41,199 nt of DNA from Sphingomonas echinoides (GTDB lineage Bacteria; Pseudomonadota; Alphaproteobacteria; Sphingomonadales; Sphingomonadaceae), in assembly GCF_029623395.1 (NCBI RefSeq), contig NZ_JAPYKK010000039.1, positions 1 through 41,199 of the forward strand, in the 5' to 3' direction. The position numbers and the translations under genes were made by a program. The first letter of the stretch is position 1, and each line of letters opens with the position of its first letter. Under the pieces are notes generated by a model. That model was given only the letters and a program-made list of their open reading frames with translations. It searched no databases and was not told where the DNA came from. This document shows, in pieces, positions 1 through 9,731 of this stretch.

Positions 1-1043
1 ACCACGCCCCGCCGGATCTGGTCCAGCTCGATGCTCTCGAACAACGCCTTGAAGTTCCCCTCGCCAAAGCCGTCATTGCCCTTGCGCTGGATGATTTCGA
101 AGAAGATCGGCCCGACCATATTCTCGGTGAAGATCTGCAGCAGCAGCCCGCCACCCGTCTCGGGTGCACCGTCGATCAGGATGTCGCGCTTGCGCATTTC
201 CTCGACGTCGTGGTTGTGCCCGGGGAGGCGCTTGTCGATCAGGTCGAAATAGGTTTGCGGCGTCGTCTGGAAGCGGATGCCGTTGGCGCGCAGCGTGTCG
301 ACCGTCTTGAAGATGTCGTCGGTCGCAAGCGCGAGATGCTGGATGCCTTCGCCCTTATAGTCCTTGATGAACTCCTCGATCTGCGAATGCTCGTCCTGGC
401 TTTCGTTCAAGGGGATGCGGATCTTGTCGTCGGGCGCGGTCATCGCCTTCGAGAACAGCCCGGTCGCCTGACCCTCGATGTCGAAATAGCGGATCTGGCG
501 GAAGTTGAAGATCCGCTCGTAATAATCCGCCCAGTAAGCCATCCGCCCGCGCTGGAGATTGTGCGTGAGATGGTCGAGCGTGTGAAGCCCGACGCTATGG
601 TCGTCGACGCCAGCGCCCGCGACGGGGGTGAAGTCGGTCTCGTAGATCCGCGATTTCTCGTCGACCAGATACAGGTTCGCGCCGCCGATGCCCTCGATCG
701 CTGGAAGGTCGAGCTCGTCGGGACCGACGGCGCCCTTCACCGCGACCGCGCCGCGCTCGACCGCCATTTTCAACGCGTCCTCGCCATCGGCAACGCGGAA
801 CGCCATCGCGTTGGCCGAGGGGCCGTGCGCGTTGCGGAAGCCTGCGACTTGTCCGGCGTCATCCATGTTGAGCAGGAAGTTGATGTCGCCCTGCGCATAG
901 CGGCGGACGTTCTTCGACTTGTGGTTGCCGACGTGCGTAAAGCCCATCTTGACGAACAGGTCGGCCATCGCCTCGGGGTTGGGCGAGGTAAATTCGACGA
1001 ACTCGAACCCGTTCAGGCCCATCGGGTTTTCGGTGGCAGTCAT
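1..1043 (-). CDS. hppD: 4-hydroxyphenylpyruvate dioxygenase, 3' end cut by window
   Basis: This non-haem Fe(II) enzyme of tyrosine catabolism converts 4-hydroxyphenylpyruvate to homogentisate in the cytoplasm. I translated the minus strand directly. From ATG at 1043 there are 347 intact codons before the window ends, so roughly the last ten residues of a 355-360 residue family member are missing. The facial triad of the C-terminal vicinal-oxygen-chelate domain is visible: His158 in LDHLTHN, His236 in GIQHLAL and Glu316 in FFEIIQRKG. The N-terminal half holds the second, non-catalytic VOC repeat. A GGAG Shine-Dalgarno lies 8 nt before the ATG; a nearby ATG at 1048 runs straight into a stop, which fixes the start. 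The gene is divergent from a MarR regulator 80 bp away and is probably controlled by it (inference). Confidence 0.96.
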   Translation of the reverse strand, partial: MTATENPMGLNGFEFVEFTSPNPEAMADLFVKMGFTHVGNHKSKNVRRYAQGDINFLLNMDDAGQVAGFRNAHGPSANAMAFRVADGEDALKMAVERGAVAVKGAVGPDELDLPAIEGIGGANLYLVDEKSRIYETDFTPVAGAGVDDHSVGLHTLDHLTHNLQRGRMAYWADYYERIFNFRQIRYFDIEGQATGLFSKAMTAPDDKIRIPLNESQDEHSQIEEFIKDYKGEGIQHLALATDDIFKTVDTLRANGIRFQTTPQTYFDLIDKRLPGHNHDVEEMRKRDILIDGAPETGGGLLLQIFTENMVGPIFFEIIQRKGNDGFGEGNFKALFESIELDQIRRGV

Positions 1044-1061
1044 CGCATCGGCTCCGAGATG

Positions 1062-1075
1062 GTTTCAGATGAAAC
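1062..1075. promoter_or_regulatory. 14-bp palindrome, candidate MarR operator
   Basis: A perfect inverted repeat, GTTTCA-GA-TGAAAC, sits in the 80-bp space between hppD and the divergent marR gene, 19 bp before the hppD ATG and about 50 bp before the marR ATG. Size, symmetry and position fit a MarR dimer site that would block hppD transcription and perhaps autoregulate marR. The palindrome is seen; the binding is inferred. Confidence 0.5.
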
Positions 1076-1123
1076 GATATAGCGGTCTTGCCAACACCGG
1101 TCCATCCCTTATCCCTTTGTTCC

Positions 1124-1576
1124 ATGACGACGCTCAAGCTCGACCAGTTCCTACCGTATCGCTTGTCGATCGTTTCGAACCGCGTTTCCTCCGCGGTGGC
1201 GAGTACGTATCAGGCGCTGTTCGGGCTCAAGATCCCGGAGTGGCGGCTGGTCGCGATCATCGCCGAGGGGGAAGGCGCGACGCAGCAGGCGCTTGGCGTG
1301 GCGACGCGGATGGACAAGGTGACGGTCAGCCGCGCCGCCGCCGCGTTGGTCGAGCGCGGGCTGATCGAGCGCAGACCCAATGCGAACGATCAGCGATCGC
1401 ACATGCTGACGCTGACCGAAGCGGGGCGAACGTTGTACGAGAATGTCGCGCCCAAGGCGCTCGAGCTGGAATCGCAGGTTTTCGCCGGGTTCACCGCGGC
1501 GGAGATCAAGGCGTTTCGCGCGATGCTCGACAGAATAGAGACGTCCGCGGCCCCGTTTGACGCCGATCGTGCCTGA
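1124..1576 (+). CDS. MarR-family transcriptional regulator
   Basis: A 150-residue winged-helix regulator. The recognition-helix region (TRMDKVTVSRAAAALVERG) is followed by the wing and the conserved tail IERRPNANDQRSHMLTLTEAGR, typical of MarR. The start is placed at ATG 1124 (MTTLKLDQF) rather than the in-frame ATG at 1088, because the extra twelve residues look non-coding and would reach back toward the hppD promoter. MarR proteins usually bind small aromatic acids and release DNA. Divergence from hppD suggests it senses 4-hydroxyphenylpyruvate or homogentisate, but that ligand is inference from context only. Confidence 0.9.
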   Translation: MTTLKLDQFLPYRLSIVSNRVSSAVASTYQALFGLKIPEWRLVAIIAEGEGATQQALGVATRMDKVTVSRAAAALVERGLIERRPNANDQRSHMLTLTEAGRTLYENVAPKALELESQVFAGFTAAEIKAFRAMLDRIETSAAPFDADRA

Positions 1577-1702
1577 AACGGTTCGTCGCATGTGCGGCAA
1601 CCATGGCAAATTGCGTGGAAACCATTTTGAATTCACGCGTTAGGGGCGCTAAGCGAAGGACCTGCAAATCTGGCCGTCGTGTGAAGTGGGGAAGCGTAAG
1701 TC

Positions 1703-3844
1703 TTGATATCATTGGCGTATTCGAGCGGGCTTCTCGCCATCGCGGTAGCTAGTCTGCAACAGGCGCCTTCTCCTGTGACGGCTGCGCAACAGAATCCTGG
1801 GCAGGCCGCCGGACAGGCATCCGAGCCGCCGATCGTGTCGGATCCGGAGTTCGACAAGGCGTTGCCGCCGCTCAGCAACGATATCAACGCACCGCTCGAA
1901 CCGATGATCCCCGTGCCCGTCACGCCAGCCGGGGTACCGGTCGCGCCACAGCCGACGACCGTCGCACCCGTGCCGGGTGCTCCGGCAAGCGGGACCGCAG
2001 CGAACCCGACGCCTGTACCAAACATTCCGGCCGATCTTGCACAGCCCCTCGCGCCCCTCGCCAGTTTCGATACGACCCCGCTGGTCGACGTTGCGGTCAA
2101 GGACGAAAAGGCTCCCGAGATCCGTTACGAAACGGTGATCCGCGGGCTCGATCCACTCAAGCTGACCGCGCAGTTCAACGGGTTGTCCGCGCTCAAGGGC
2201 GGCAAGGGCAAGGCGCCCAACGGCACCGTTATCGCCGCGCGCGGTCGTGAAGACGAGCAGCTGGCGATCCGGCTGATGAAGAGCCTGGGATATTATGACG
2301 GTACCGCGGTTTCGACGATCGAGACCGTTCCCAACGACAAGACGCGCGTCAAGGCGATCGTCTCCGCGACGCCGGGGAAGCAGTATAAGCTCGGCACGAT
2401 CGTGGTGAAGGCGGATCCGACGATCCCGCCGACGCTGATCCGCGACGCGCTGCCGCTCAAGGTCGGCGAGCCGATCGACGCGTTGCGCGTGCAGGGGGCG
2501 GAAGCGAACGTCGCGCTGACCTTGCCGCAACAGGGCTATCCCTTTGCCAAGGTCGGAGAGCGCGACATCCTGCTCGACGATCTGGCGGGGACGGGCGACT
2601 ATACGTTGCCGGTCGAGGTTGGGGCGCGGTCGTCGTTTGGGACGACCACGACCGAGGGACGTCTCGCGTTCGGGGCGGAACATGTCCGGGTGTTGCAACG
2701 ATTCAAGCCGGGCGAGCTGTACGACAATCGCAAGGTCGACGATCTGCGCGCCGCGCTGGTCGCGACCGGGTTGTTCTCGACCGTCTCGGTCGAACCCAAG
2801 CCGACCGGCAACATCAATCCGGACGGGACCGAGCAGGTCAATCTGCTGGTCGAACAGGAACGCGGCAAGCCGCGCTCGCTCTCGGCAAGTGCCGGATATA
2901 GCACGGGGCAGGGCGTGCGGGTCGAGGGGGCGTTCACGCATCGCAACGTCTTCCCGCCGGAAGGCGCACTGATCGGGACCGCGGTCGTTGGGACGCAGGA
3001 ACAGGGCGTCAGCGGGACGTTCCGGCGGTCCAACGCCGGGCGGCGCGATCGTACCGTGACGCTGGGCGCTGGGGTCAATCACTCCAATTATGACGCGTTC
3101 GACGCCTTTACGGCGACGCTTTCGGGCCGGATCTCGTACGATTCGACGCCGCTTTGGCAGAAGAAGTTCACTTATGCCTACGGTTTCGAAGTCGTCGGCA
3201 CGAACGAGAGCGTTTATGACTTCAACCGCGGCGAACGGGTCCGCGGCACCTATTTCATCGCGGCATTGCCGGGGCAAGTGCAGTTCGATCGGTCGGACAG
3301 CTTGCTCAATCCGACCAAGGGCTATCGCCTCAAGCTCAGCGTCAGCCCCGAGACGTCGGTGCGCGGCGCGGTGCGCCCGTATGCGCGCACGCTGATCGAG
3401 GCGAGTGCGTATTATCCGATCGGGCAGAGCATCGTGATCGCGGCGCGCGTTCGGGCCGGCGCGATCCCGGGGATCGAGCGCGACGATCTGGCTCCGTCGC
3501 GGCGCTATTACGGCGGCGGCGGCGGATCGGTGCGCGGGTACGGCTATCAGCGCCTCGGGCCGCTCGACCCGCAGGGCAATCCGGTCGGCGGGCGCAGCAT
3601 CAACGAATTCGCGATCGAGGCACGCTATCGCTTCGGCAATTACGGGATCGTGCCGTTCATCGACGCCGGTAACGCCTATTCCAGCGTGCTGCCCAAGGGA
3701 TCCGACTTGCGCTTCGGCGCGGGGATCGGCGGGCGCTTCTATACCAATTTCGGGCCGTTGCGCGTTGACGTCGCAACGCCGCTCAACCCCCGCAAGGGCG
3801 ACGGCAAGGTCGCGCTCTATATCTCGATCGGACAGGCCTTCTGA
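1703..3844 (+). CDS. tamA: Omp85-family outer-membrane protein TamA
   Basis: A 713-residue Omp85-superfamily barrel protein. It has a short hydrophobic N-terminal signal, a long Pro/Ala-rich low-complexity linker (about residues 30-120), POTRA-like repeats (about 135-390) and a C-terminal 16-strand-type barrel. The Omp85 hallmark is visible as GGGGGSVRGYGYQRLGP, and the chain ends in Phe as outer-membrane proteins often do. The start is TTG 1703: a TAA is in frame two codons upstream, the next ATG is about 70 codons in, and GGGGAAG sits 8 nt ahead. The gene overlaps tamB by one base (TGATG), so the two are co-translated. Together they form the translocation and assembly module linking the two membranes, now tied to phospholipid transport and to some outer-membrane protein insertion. 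Confidence 0.92.
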   Translation: MISLAYSSGLLAIAVASLQQAPSPVTAAQQNPGQAAGQASEPPIVSDPEFDKALPPLSNDINAPLEPMIPVPVTPAGVPVAPQPTTVAPVPGAPASGTAANPTPVPNIPADLAQPLAPLASFDTTPLVDVAVKDEKAPEIRYETVIRGLDPLKLTAQFNGLSALKGGKGKAPNGTVIAARGREDEQLAIRLMKSLGYYDGTAVSTIETVPNDKTRVKAIVSATPGKQYKLGTIVVKADPTIPPTLIRDALPLKVGEPIDALRVQGAEANVALTLPQQGYPFAKVGERDILLDDLAGTGDYTLPVEVGARSSFGTTTTEGRLAFGAEHVRVLQRFKPGELYDNRKVDDLRAALVATGLFSTVSVEPKPTGNINPDGTEQVNLLVEQERGKPRSLSASAGYSTGQGVRVEGAFTHRNVFPPEGALIGTAVVGTQEQGVSGTFRRSNAGRRDRTVTLGAGVNHSNYDAFDAFTATLSGRISYDSTPLWQKKFTYAYGFEVVGTNESVYDFNRGERVRGTYFIAALPGQVQFDRSDSLLNPTKGYRLKLSVSPETSVRGAVRPYARTLIEASAYYPIGQSIVIAARVRAGAIPGIERDDLAPSRRYYGGGGGSVRGYGYQRLGPLDPQGNPVGGRSINEFAIEARYRFGNYGIVPFIDAGNAYSSVLPKGSDLRFGAGIGGRFYTNFGPLRVDVATPLNPRKGDGKVALYISIGQAF

Positions 3845-6800
3845 TGGCGGACGAAGAAACCGCCGTCGTTGTACGGCGCCCGTTGTGGCAGCGCATCCTC
3901 AAGTGGATCACGGTAACGCTCGGCGTGCTGGGGCTGCTGGCGATGGGGATCGTCTTCGGGCTCGATACCGCGCCGGGTCGGCGCGTGATCGCCAATTTCA
4001 TCGGGGATTATAAGACCGCGGGCGGGCTCAACATCCGCGTCGGCCGGATCGAGGGATCGATCTACGGCAAGATGGTGCTGAGCGACCTGCGCGTGAGCGA
4101 TCCGCAGGGCGTGTTCCTGACGTCGCCGCGGATTGCGGTCGACTGGCGGCCGTTCGATTACGTCAACAACCATATCAACGTGCTGTCGGCACAGGCGAAC
4201 CTCATCACGATGACGCGCTCGCCGGTGTTCAAGCCGACGCCGACCGACCCCAATGCGCCGATCCTGCCAGATCTCGACATCGATATCGGTCGCCTGACCG
4301 TCAACCGGATGGTGTTGGGCAAGGCCGTGATGGGCACGGCGCACATCATCAAGATCGACGGCGCGACGCATATTGCGGACAAGCGCGCGCAGATCACCGC
4401 GAACGTCGATGCGCTGACCGGCCCCGGCATTGCTGGCGGCGATACGTTGCGGCTGAAGCTCGACGCGGTACCGGATTCGGACCGGCTCGGGATCGACGCG
4501 CGGATCGTCGCGCCGGCCCGCGGCGTGGTTGCGGAGATGAGCGGCATCAAGGCGCCGCTCGACTTCACCATTGCGGGCAAGGGCGGCTGGAAGGCCTGGA
4601 CCGGCAAGGCGACGGGGACGCTCGGCGGCGCGCAGTTCGCCGACCTGAACCTTGCCGCGCATAACGGCTTCTTCCAGGTGCGCGGCACGACCAAGCCCGG
4701 ACTCTATCCCGGTGGCGCGCCCAAGGACGAGGCGACCCCGACCAACCCGATCGCGCGGATCACCGCGCCTGCGCTCGATGTGTCGATCGACGCGCGGCTC
4801 AACGAGCGCAAGGTCGATACCGTCGTCGCGCTCAAGTCGGATGCGATGGCGGTCAACGCCAAGGGTCTGATCGATCTTGCGCAAAGTGCGTTTGGGCAGT
4901 TCGCGGTCGAAGCCAAGTTGCTCAAGCCCGGTGCGATCCTGCCCAACCTCAACGGACGTGACGTTGCGGCGCGGGTCGTGCTCGACGGCAAGTTCGCGAC
5001 CCCAACGGTCAATTACGTCATCAGCGCAGGCGTGCTGGGCTTCGGCGAGACCGCCGTGCAGCAGCTTTATGCCTCGGGTCTGGCGCGCGTGAACGCCGAC
5101 CATATCGTCATCCCGGTCGCCGCGCGCGCCGCGCGCGTCACCGGTCTCAACGCAGCGGCGGGTGGTTTGCTCGATGCTGTCGCGATCAATGGCAGCTTCG
5201 CGATCGCCAACGGTAAGGTCCTGTCGGACAATCTGCGGATCCGCTCGCGCAAGATCGATGCGACCGCGCTGGTCGTCGCGGATCTCGCTAAGGGTACGTA
5301 TCGCGCCGCGCTTAACGGGCGGGTCAACGATTACCGGGTCGAGAGCTTCGGGATCGTCAGCGTCAAGACCGACGCCAAGCTGGTCACCATGCCCGGCGGG
5401 TTCGGCATCACCGCGCATGTCGCGGCACGCACGTCGCAGATCTTCAACGAAGGCGCGCGCAACTTCCTCGGCGGCAACGCTGCGGTAACGGCAGACGTCG
5501 GCTATGATCCGAACGGGATCTTTACCTTCCGCAACCTGCGGCTCAACGCCCCCCAGTTCCGCGTGACGCGCGGGCAGGGGCGGTATGATCCCCGTGGGCC
5601 GCTCGCGGTCGATGCGGATGCTTATTCCACGCAATATGGCCCGCTGTTCGCGCGCGTCACGGGTACCGCGACCAAGCCGGTCGTGCTGCTCCGCGCACCG
5701 CGTCCGGGCGTCGGGATCGGCCTCGTTAACCTCGAGGCACGCGTCCGGGGGACGGGCACGAGCTATCTGGTGGTTGCCAAGGGCGGGACCAATTACGGGC
5801 CGTTCACCGCCGACCTCAACGTCGTACCCGCGGCACCGCTGACGGTCGACATCCGCAATGCGCGTTTTGCCGGGATCGACTTCAAGGGGCGTGTCCAGCA
5901 GCTTGCAGCCGGGCCGTTCGGTGGTCGCGTCACCTTCGCGGGTTCGGGCATCAGCGGGACCGCCTTGCTCGGCGCGCAGGGGCAGTATCAGAAGGTCGAT
6001 GTCGCGGCACGCGCAAGCAACGCCAAAATTCCGGGGATGGTCGACTTCACGATCGGTCGCGCGATCGTCAACGCGCGCGCGGTCCTGACCCCGACGCCGC
6101 AAGTCGTCGCGGACGCACAGGTCGCCGATCTGCGCTATGGGCCTACGGTCATCTCGACTGCCCGCGCCAAGGTGAACTACGCCGGTGGTTCGGGCACCGC
6201 GCAGCTTGTCGCTGCCGGATCGAACGGCGTGCCGTTCCGCCTTGCCGCCAACGCGCGGCTCAGCCCCAAGCAGTGGCTCGCGGCGCTTCAGGGGCAGGCC
6301 AATGGCATCGGCTTCCGCACCGCCAACCCGGCGCGGATCGACATCGATGGGTCGACCTATCGCCTCCAGCCGACGCGGATCGACTTCGACAATGGCTCGG
6401 CGCGCGTTGCGGCGGTCTATGGCTCGGGGCTTTCCGCGCAGGTACGGCTCGACAAGCTCGACCTGTCGGTGGCGAATGCATTCGTTCCCGATCTCGGGCT
6501 CGGCGGCGCGGTGACGGGGTCGATGGACTATGCGCAGCCGCGCGGTGCCTCGGTCCCCAAGATCGCGGGCCAGTTCCGCATCGCCAACTTCACGCGTTCC
6601 AGCTTGGCGAGCGTGTCCGAGCCAGTCGACGTGGTCGGCCAGATCGGCCTGACCGATGCGGGTGGTGAAGCGCGTGCGCTCGTCCAGCGCGGCGGGACGA
6701 CGGTGGGCCGGATGGTCGCAACGTTGCGGCCCTTGGGGGGCGGCGACAGCTGGGTCTCGCGGCTGATGGCGGCGCCGCTTTCGGGGGGCATTCGCTATAA

Positions 6801-8067
6801 CGGTCCGTCGGGTGTGCTGTTCTCGCTTGCCGGGCTCAGTCGCCAGCAACTGTCGGGGCCGATCGCGATCGCTGCCGACTTCGGCGGGCGGGTCGATGCG
6901 CCGCAGCTCAACGGCATCATCCGCGCGGATTCGCTGACCTATGACAATGAAGTCTACGGCACGCGGCTCAGCCAGATGAAGATCCTCGGGCGGTTCACCA
7001 ACGACCGGCTCGAGATCACGCAACTGTCGGCCCGCGCTGGTGACGGCACGGTTCAGGCGCGTGGCTCGGTCGGGTTCGCGGCGGCTTCGGGCTTCCCGAT
7101 CGATATCCAGGCGACGCTCAACAATGCGCGGCTTGCGCGGAGCGATGCGCTGGGCGCGACCGCGACGGGCACGATTGCGATCACCAACTCCAAGGCGAAT
7201 GGCGGGCTGATCAAGGGCGATATCCGCATTCCCAACGCGCGCTATGAGATCATTCGCCAGGGTCAGGCCGAAGTACCTGAGCTGACCGGGGTCCGGCGCA
7301 AGAGCGATCTGGTCAAGGCTGCGGGCGCACCGCAGGCCGAGGCTCCGGTCGGGCTGTTCAAGCTCGATATCCGGATCCGTGCGGACAACGAGCTCTTCGT
7401 TTCCGGCATGGGGCTCGAGTCCGAATGGGAAATGGACATGCGCGTCGCGGGCACGTCGGCGGCACCGCAGGTGATCGGCCGGCTGCAACTTGTGCGCGGG
7501 ACCTATTCGTTCGCGGGCAAGCGGTTCGAAGTCACCAAGGGCGACATCCGCTTCAACGGCGGACCGCTTACCGACCCGGAGATCAACATCAGCGCGACCA
7601 CCACGACGAGCGACGTCGAAGTGACGATCAACGTGACGGGGACGGGGCAGAAGCCGCAGATCGCGTTCACCTCGACCCCGGCCTTGCCGCAGGACGAAGT
7701 GCTCAGCCGCCTGTTGTTCGGGAGCTCGGTGACCAACCTGTCGGCGATCCAGGCGGTCCAGCTGGCGTCGGCGCTCAATTCGCTGCGCGGGTCGGGGGGT
7801 GGGCTCAACCCGCTCGGCAAGCTGCGCTCGGCGACCGGAATCGACCGGCTGCGGGTGCTCGGGGCGGACGATGCGACTGGTCGCGGCACCTCGCTGGCCG
7901 CGGGCAAGTATCTGACCGACAACATCTACGTCGAAGTCATCACCGACGCGCGCGGGTTCACCGCGACGCAGCTCGAGGTTTCGTTGACCAAGGCGTTGAG
8001 CGTGCTGTCGCAAGCCGGGTCGTTCGGTGGGTCGAACATCACGGTGCGCTACAAAAAGGATTTCTGA
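3844..8067 (+). CDS. tamB: Translocation/assembly module protein TamB (DUF490, AsmA-like)
   Basis: A 1407-residue protein with a cytoplasmic N-terminal tail, one membrane anchor (about residues 18-40), then a very long periplasmic stretch of repetitive beta-rich sequence, the bridge-like lipid-transfer fold of the AsmA/TamB family. The conserved C-terminal DUF490 region is clear around residues 1190-1407, including GTYSFAGKRFEVTKGDIRFNG and the closing NITVRYKKDF. The length is in the usual range for alphaproteobacterial TamB. It follows tamA with a one-base overlap, the classic arrangement. The composition is strongly GC-biased, which leaves the antisense strand open over the whole gene; I regard that as an artefact. 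Confidence 0.95.
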   Translation: MADEETAVVVRRPLWQRILKWITVTLGVLGLLAMGIVFGLDTAPGRRVIANFIGDYKTAGGLNIRVGRIEGSIYGKMVLSDLRVSDPQGVFLTSPRIAVDWRPFDYVNNHINVLSAQANLITMTRSPVFKPTPTDPNAPILPDLDIDIGRLTVNRMVLGKAVMGTAHIIKIDGATHIADKRAQITANVDALTGPGIAGGDTLRLKLDAVPDSDRLGIDARIVAPARGVVAEMSGIKAPLDFTIAGKGGWKAWTGKATGTLGGAQFADLNLAAHNGFFQVRGTTKPGLYPGGAPKDEATPTNPIARITAPALDVSIDARLNERKVDTVVALKSDAMAVNAKGLIDLAQSAFGQFAVEAKLLKPGAILPNLNGRDVAARVVLDGKFATPTVNYVISAGVLGFGETAVQQLYASGLARVNADHIVIPVAARAARVTGLNAAAGGLLDAVAINGSFAIANGKVLSDNLRIRSRKIDATALVVADLAKGTYRAALNGRVNDYRVESFGIVSVKTDAKLVTMPGGFGITAHVAARTSQIFNEGARNFLGGNAAVTADVGYDPNGIFTFRNLRLNAPQFRVTRGQGRYDPRGPLAVDADAYSTQYGPLFARVTGTATKPVVLLRAPRPGVGIGLVNLEARVRGTGTSYLVVAKGGTNYGPFTADLNVVPAAPLTVDIRNARFAGIDFKGRVQQLAAGPFGGRVTFAGSGISGTALLGAQGQYQKVDVAARASNAKIPGMVDFTIGRAIVNARAVLTPTPQVVADAQVADLRYGPTVISTARAKVNYAGGSGTAQLVAAGSNGVPFRLAANARLSPKQWLAALQGQANGIGFRTANPARIDIDGSTYRLQPTRIDFDNGSARVAAVYGSGLSAQVRLDKLDLSVANAFVPDLGLGGAVTGSMDYAQPRGASVPKIAGQFRIANFTRSSLASVSEPVDVVGQIGLTDAGGEARALVQRGGTTVGRMVATLRPLGGGDSWVSRLMAAPLSGGIRYNGPSGVLFSLAGLSRQQLSGPIAIAADFGGRVDAPQLNGIIRADSLTYDNEVYGTRLSQMKILGRFTNDRLEITQLSARAGDGTVQARGSVGFAAASGFPIDIQATLNNARLARSDALGATATGTIAITNSKANGGLIKGDIRIPNARYEIIRQGQAEVPELTGVRRKSDLVKAAGAPQAEAPVGLFKLDIRIRADNELFVSGMGLESEWEMDMRVAGTSAAPQVIGRLQLVRGTYSFAGKRFEVTKGDIRFNGGPLTDPEINISATTTTSDVEVTINVTGTGQKPQIAFTSTPALPQDEVLSRLLFGSSVTNLSAIQAVQLASALNSLRGSGGGLNPLGKLRSATGIDRLRVLGADDATGRGTSLAAGKYLTDNIYVEVITDARGFTATQLEVSLTKALSVLSQAGSFGGSNITVRYKKDF

Positions 8068-8129
8068 TCGCAACCTAATGCTTCCCCGCGGGTCTCAGAT
8101 CGAATATTGAGTATCCTCGGAGAGCGATC

Positions 8130-9623
8130 ATGAGCGAGCGAGCAGCGGAGCATTTCGACGTGGTCGTGGTCGGTGCCGGAATATCCGGTATCGGCGCGGG
8201 CTATCATCTGCAAACGCAGAGCCCGGATCGTTCCTACGTCATCCTCGAAGGGCGGGGGCAGTTGGGCGGGACGTGGGACCTGTTCCGCTATCCCGGGATC
8301 CGGTCGGATTCGGACATGTACACGCTGGGCTATTCGTTCCGGCCGTGGACCGAGGCGAAGGCGATCGCGGACGGGCCCTCGATCCTCAACTACGTGACCG
8401 AGACCGCGCGCGACTTCGGGATCGACCGGCACATCCGCTTCGGCCACCACGTGAAGCGCGCAGCCTGGTCCACCCCGGATGCGTGCTGGCGAGTCGAGGC
8501 GGACGGGCCGGATGGGCCGGTGGTGTTCACCTGCGCCTTTCTCTTCATGTGCAGCGGTTATTATAATTACGCACAGGGGCATACGCCCGAATGGCCGGGG
8601 ACCGAGGCGTTCGCCGGGCGGATCGTCCATCCGCAATTCTGGCCCAGCGATTTCGATTATGCGGGGAAGGAAGTGGTCGTCATCGGCAGTGGTGCGACTG
8701 CGGTGACGCTGGTGCCGGCGATGGCGGACACTGCGTCGCACGTGACGATGCTGCAGCGCTCCCCCACCTATGTCGTGTCGCGTCCGGCGGAAGATGCGGC
8801 GGCCAACTGGTTGCGGCGCAAATTGCCCGCCAAGCTTGCGTATCGGCTGGTGCGGTGGCGCAACGTGTTGATGGGGATGCTGTTCTTCAATCTCGCGCGG
8901 AAGCGTCCGGCGCAGACCAAGGAACGGCTGATCGGGCTGGTGCGCGATCAGCTCGGACCCGACTATGACGTCGCGACGCATTTCACGCCCAGCTATAATC
9001 CGTGGGACCAGCGGCTGTGCCTGGTGCCGGACGCCGATCTGTTCGAGGCGATCAAGGAGCATCGCGCTTCGGTCGTGACGGATCGGATCGTGCGCTTCAC
9101 CCGCAACGGGCTGCTACTGGAGTCGGGCACGGAGCTTCCGGCGGACGTGGTGGTGACCGCTACGGGGCTGGAATTGCAGTTGCTGAGCGACGTCGCGTTC
9201 AGCGTCGACGGGGTGCCGGTCGATCTGGCGGACACGTTCAACTATAAGGGCATGATGTACAGCGACGTGCCCAACATGGCGTCGTCGTTCGGTTACACCA
9301 ACGCGTCGTGGACGCTCAAGGCGGACCTGACCTGCGGCTATGTCTGCCGCTTGCTCAACACGATGAAGAAGCGCGGGGTGCGCCAAGCCACGCCGCGGGT
9401 CGGCGGGGCGGATCTGGCACCTGCGCCGTTCCTCGATTTCACCTCGGGCTATGTCACGCGCGCGATGGCGAAGTTCCCGAAGCAGGGGAGCAAGGCGCCG
9501 TGGCGGGTGCATCAGAATTACGCGCGCGACCTGCTGGCGCTGAAATACGGGTCGGTGGATGACGGGATGGAATTCTCGAACCCCGTGCCCGTTCCTGCGC
9601 GAAAGGTGCCGGTCTCGGCCTAG
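8130..9623 (+). CDS. FAD/NADPH-dependent monooxygenase, Baeyer-Villiger type
   Basis: A 497-residue class B flavoprotein monooxygenase. The FAD-binding GxGxxG is GAGISG at residues 15-20. The Baeyer-Villiger fingerprint FxGxxxHxxxWP is matched exactly by FAGRIVHPQFWP near residue 161. The NADPH-binding GxGxxA (IGSGATA) follows near residue 182. A GGAG-type ribosome site precedes ATG 8130. Such enzymes turn ketones into esters or lactones or oxidise heteroatoms; the substrate cannot be read from sequence. It lies 62 bp after tamB and 108 bp before a TetR-regulated efflux operon on the same strand, so it may share in detoxification, but a regulator palindrome lies between, and joint transcription is unproven. 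Confidence 0.88.
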   Translation: MSERAAEHFDVVVVGAGISGIGAGYHLQTQSPDRSYVILEGRGQLGGTWDLFRYPGIRSDSDMYTLGYSFRPWTEAKAIADGPSILNYVTETARDFGIDRHIRFGHHVKRAAWSTPDACWRVEADGPDGPVVFTCAFLFMCSGYYNYAQGHTPEWPGTEAFAGRIVHPQFWPSDFDYAGKEVVVIGSGATAVTLVPAMADTASHVTMLQRSPTYVVSRPAEDAAANWLRRKLPAKLAYRLVRWRNVLMGMLFFNLARKRPAQTKERLIGLVRDQLGPDYDVATHFTPSYNPWDQRLCLVPDADLFEAIKEHRASVVTDRIVRFTRNGLLLESGTELPADVVVTATGLELQLLSDVAFSVDGVPVDLADTFNYKGMMYSDVPNMASSFGYTNASWTLKADLTCGYVCRLLNTMKKRGVRQATPRVGGADLAPAPFLDFTSGYVTRAMAKFPKQGSKAPWRVHQNYARDLLALKYGSVDDGMEFSNPVPVPARKVPVSA

Positions 9624-9703
9624 CCTCGAAGCGCTTCGCAGAAACCGGGAACCCCACCCGTATTCAAATGTTTCTCGGGCATTGCTGCAATGCAACTTGT
9701 GCC

Positions 9704-9719
9704 GTTCGTTCGAACGAAC
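9704..9719. promoter_or_regulatory. 16-bp perfect palindrome, candidate CecR/TetR operator
   Basis: GTTCGTTCGAACGAAC reads the same on both strands and ends 12 bp before the GTG start of the TetR-family gene. Bound protein here would cover the start region of the efflux operon, fitting autorepression. The symmetry is directly visible; that this TetR protein is the binder is inference from position. Confidence 0.6.
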
Positions 9720-9731
9720 TAGAGGCGCGGT

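Noticed and set aside
3817..8073. Open frame of 1418 codons antisense to the whole of tamB
   Set aside because: The product is rich in Arg, Asp and Gly with no domain, while the sense strand is a clear TamB. Strong third-position GC bias in the sense gene removes stops from this antisense frame.
9627..9638. CGAAGCGCTTCG palindrome right after the monooxygenase stop
   Set aside because: It has no loop and no T-run, so it is a poor terminator, and 12-bp palindromes of G and C are expected at this base composition.
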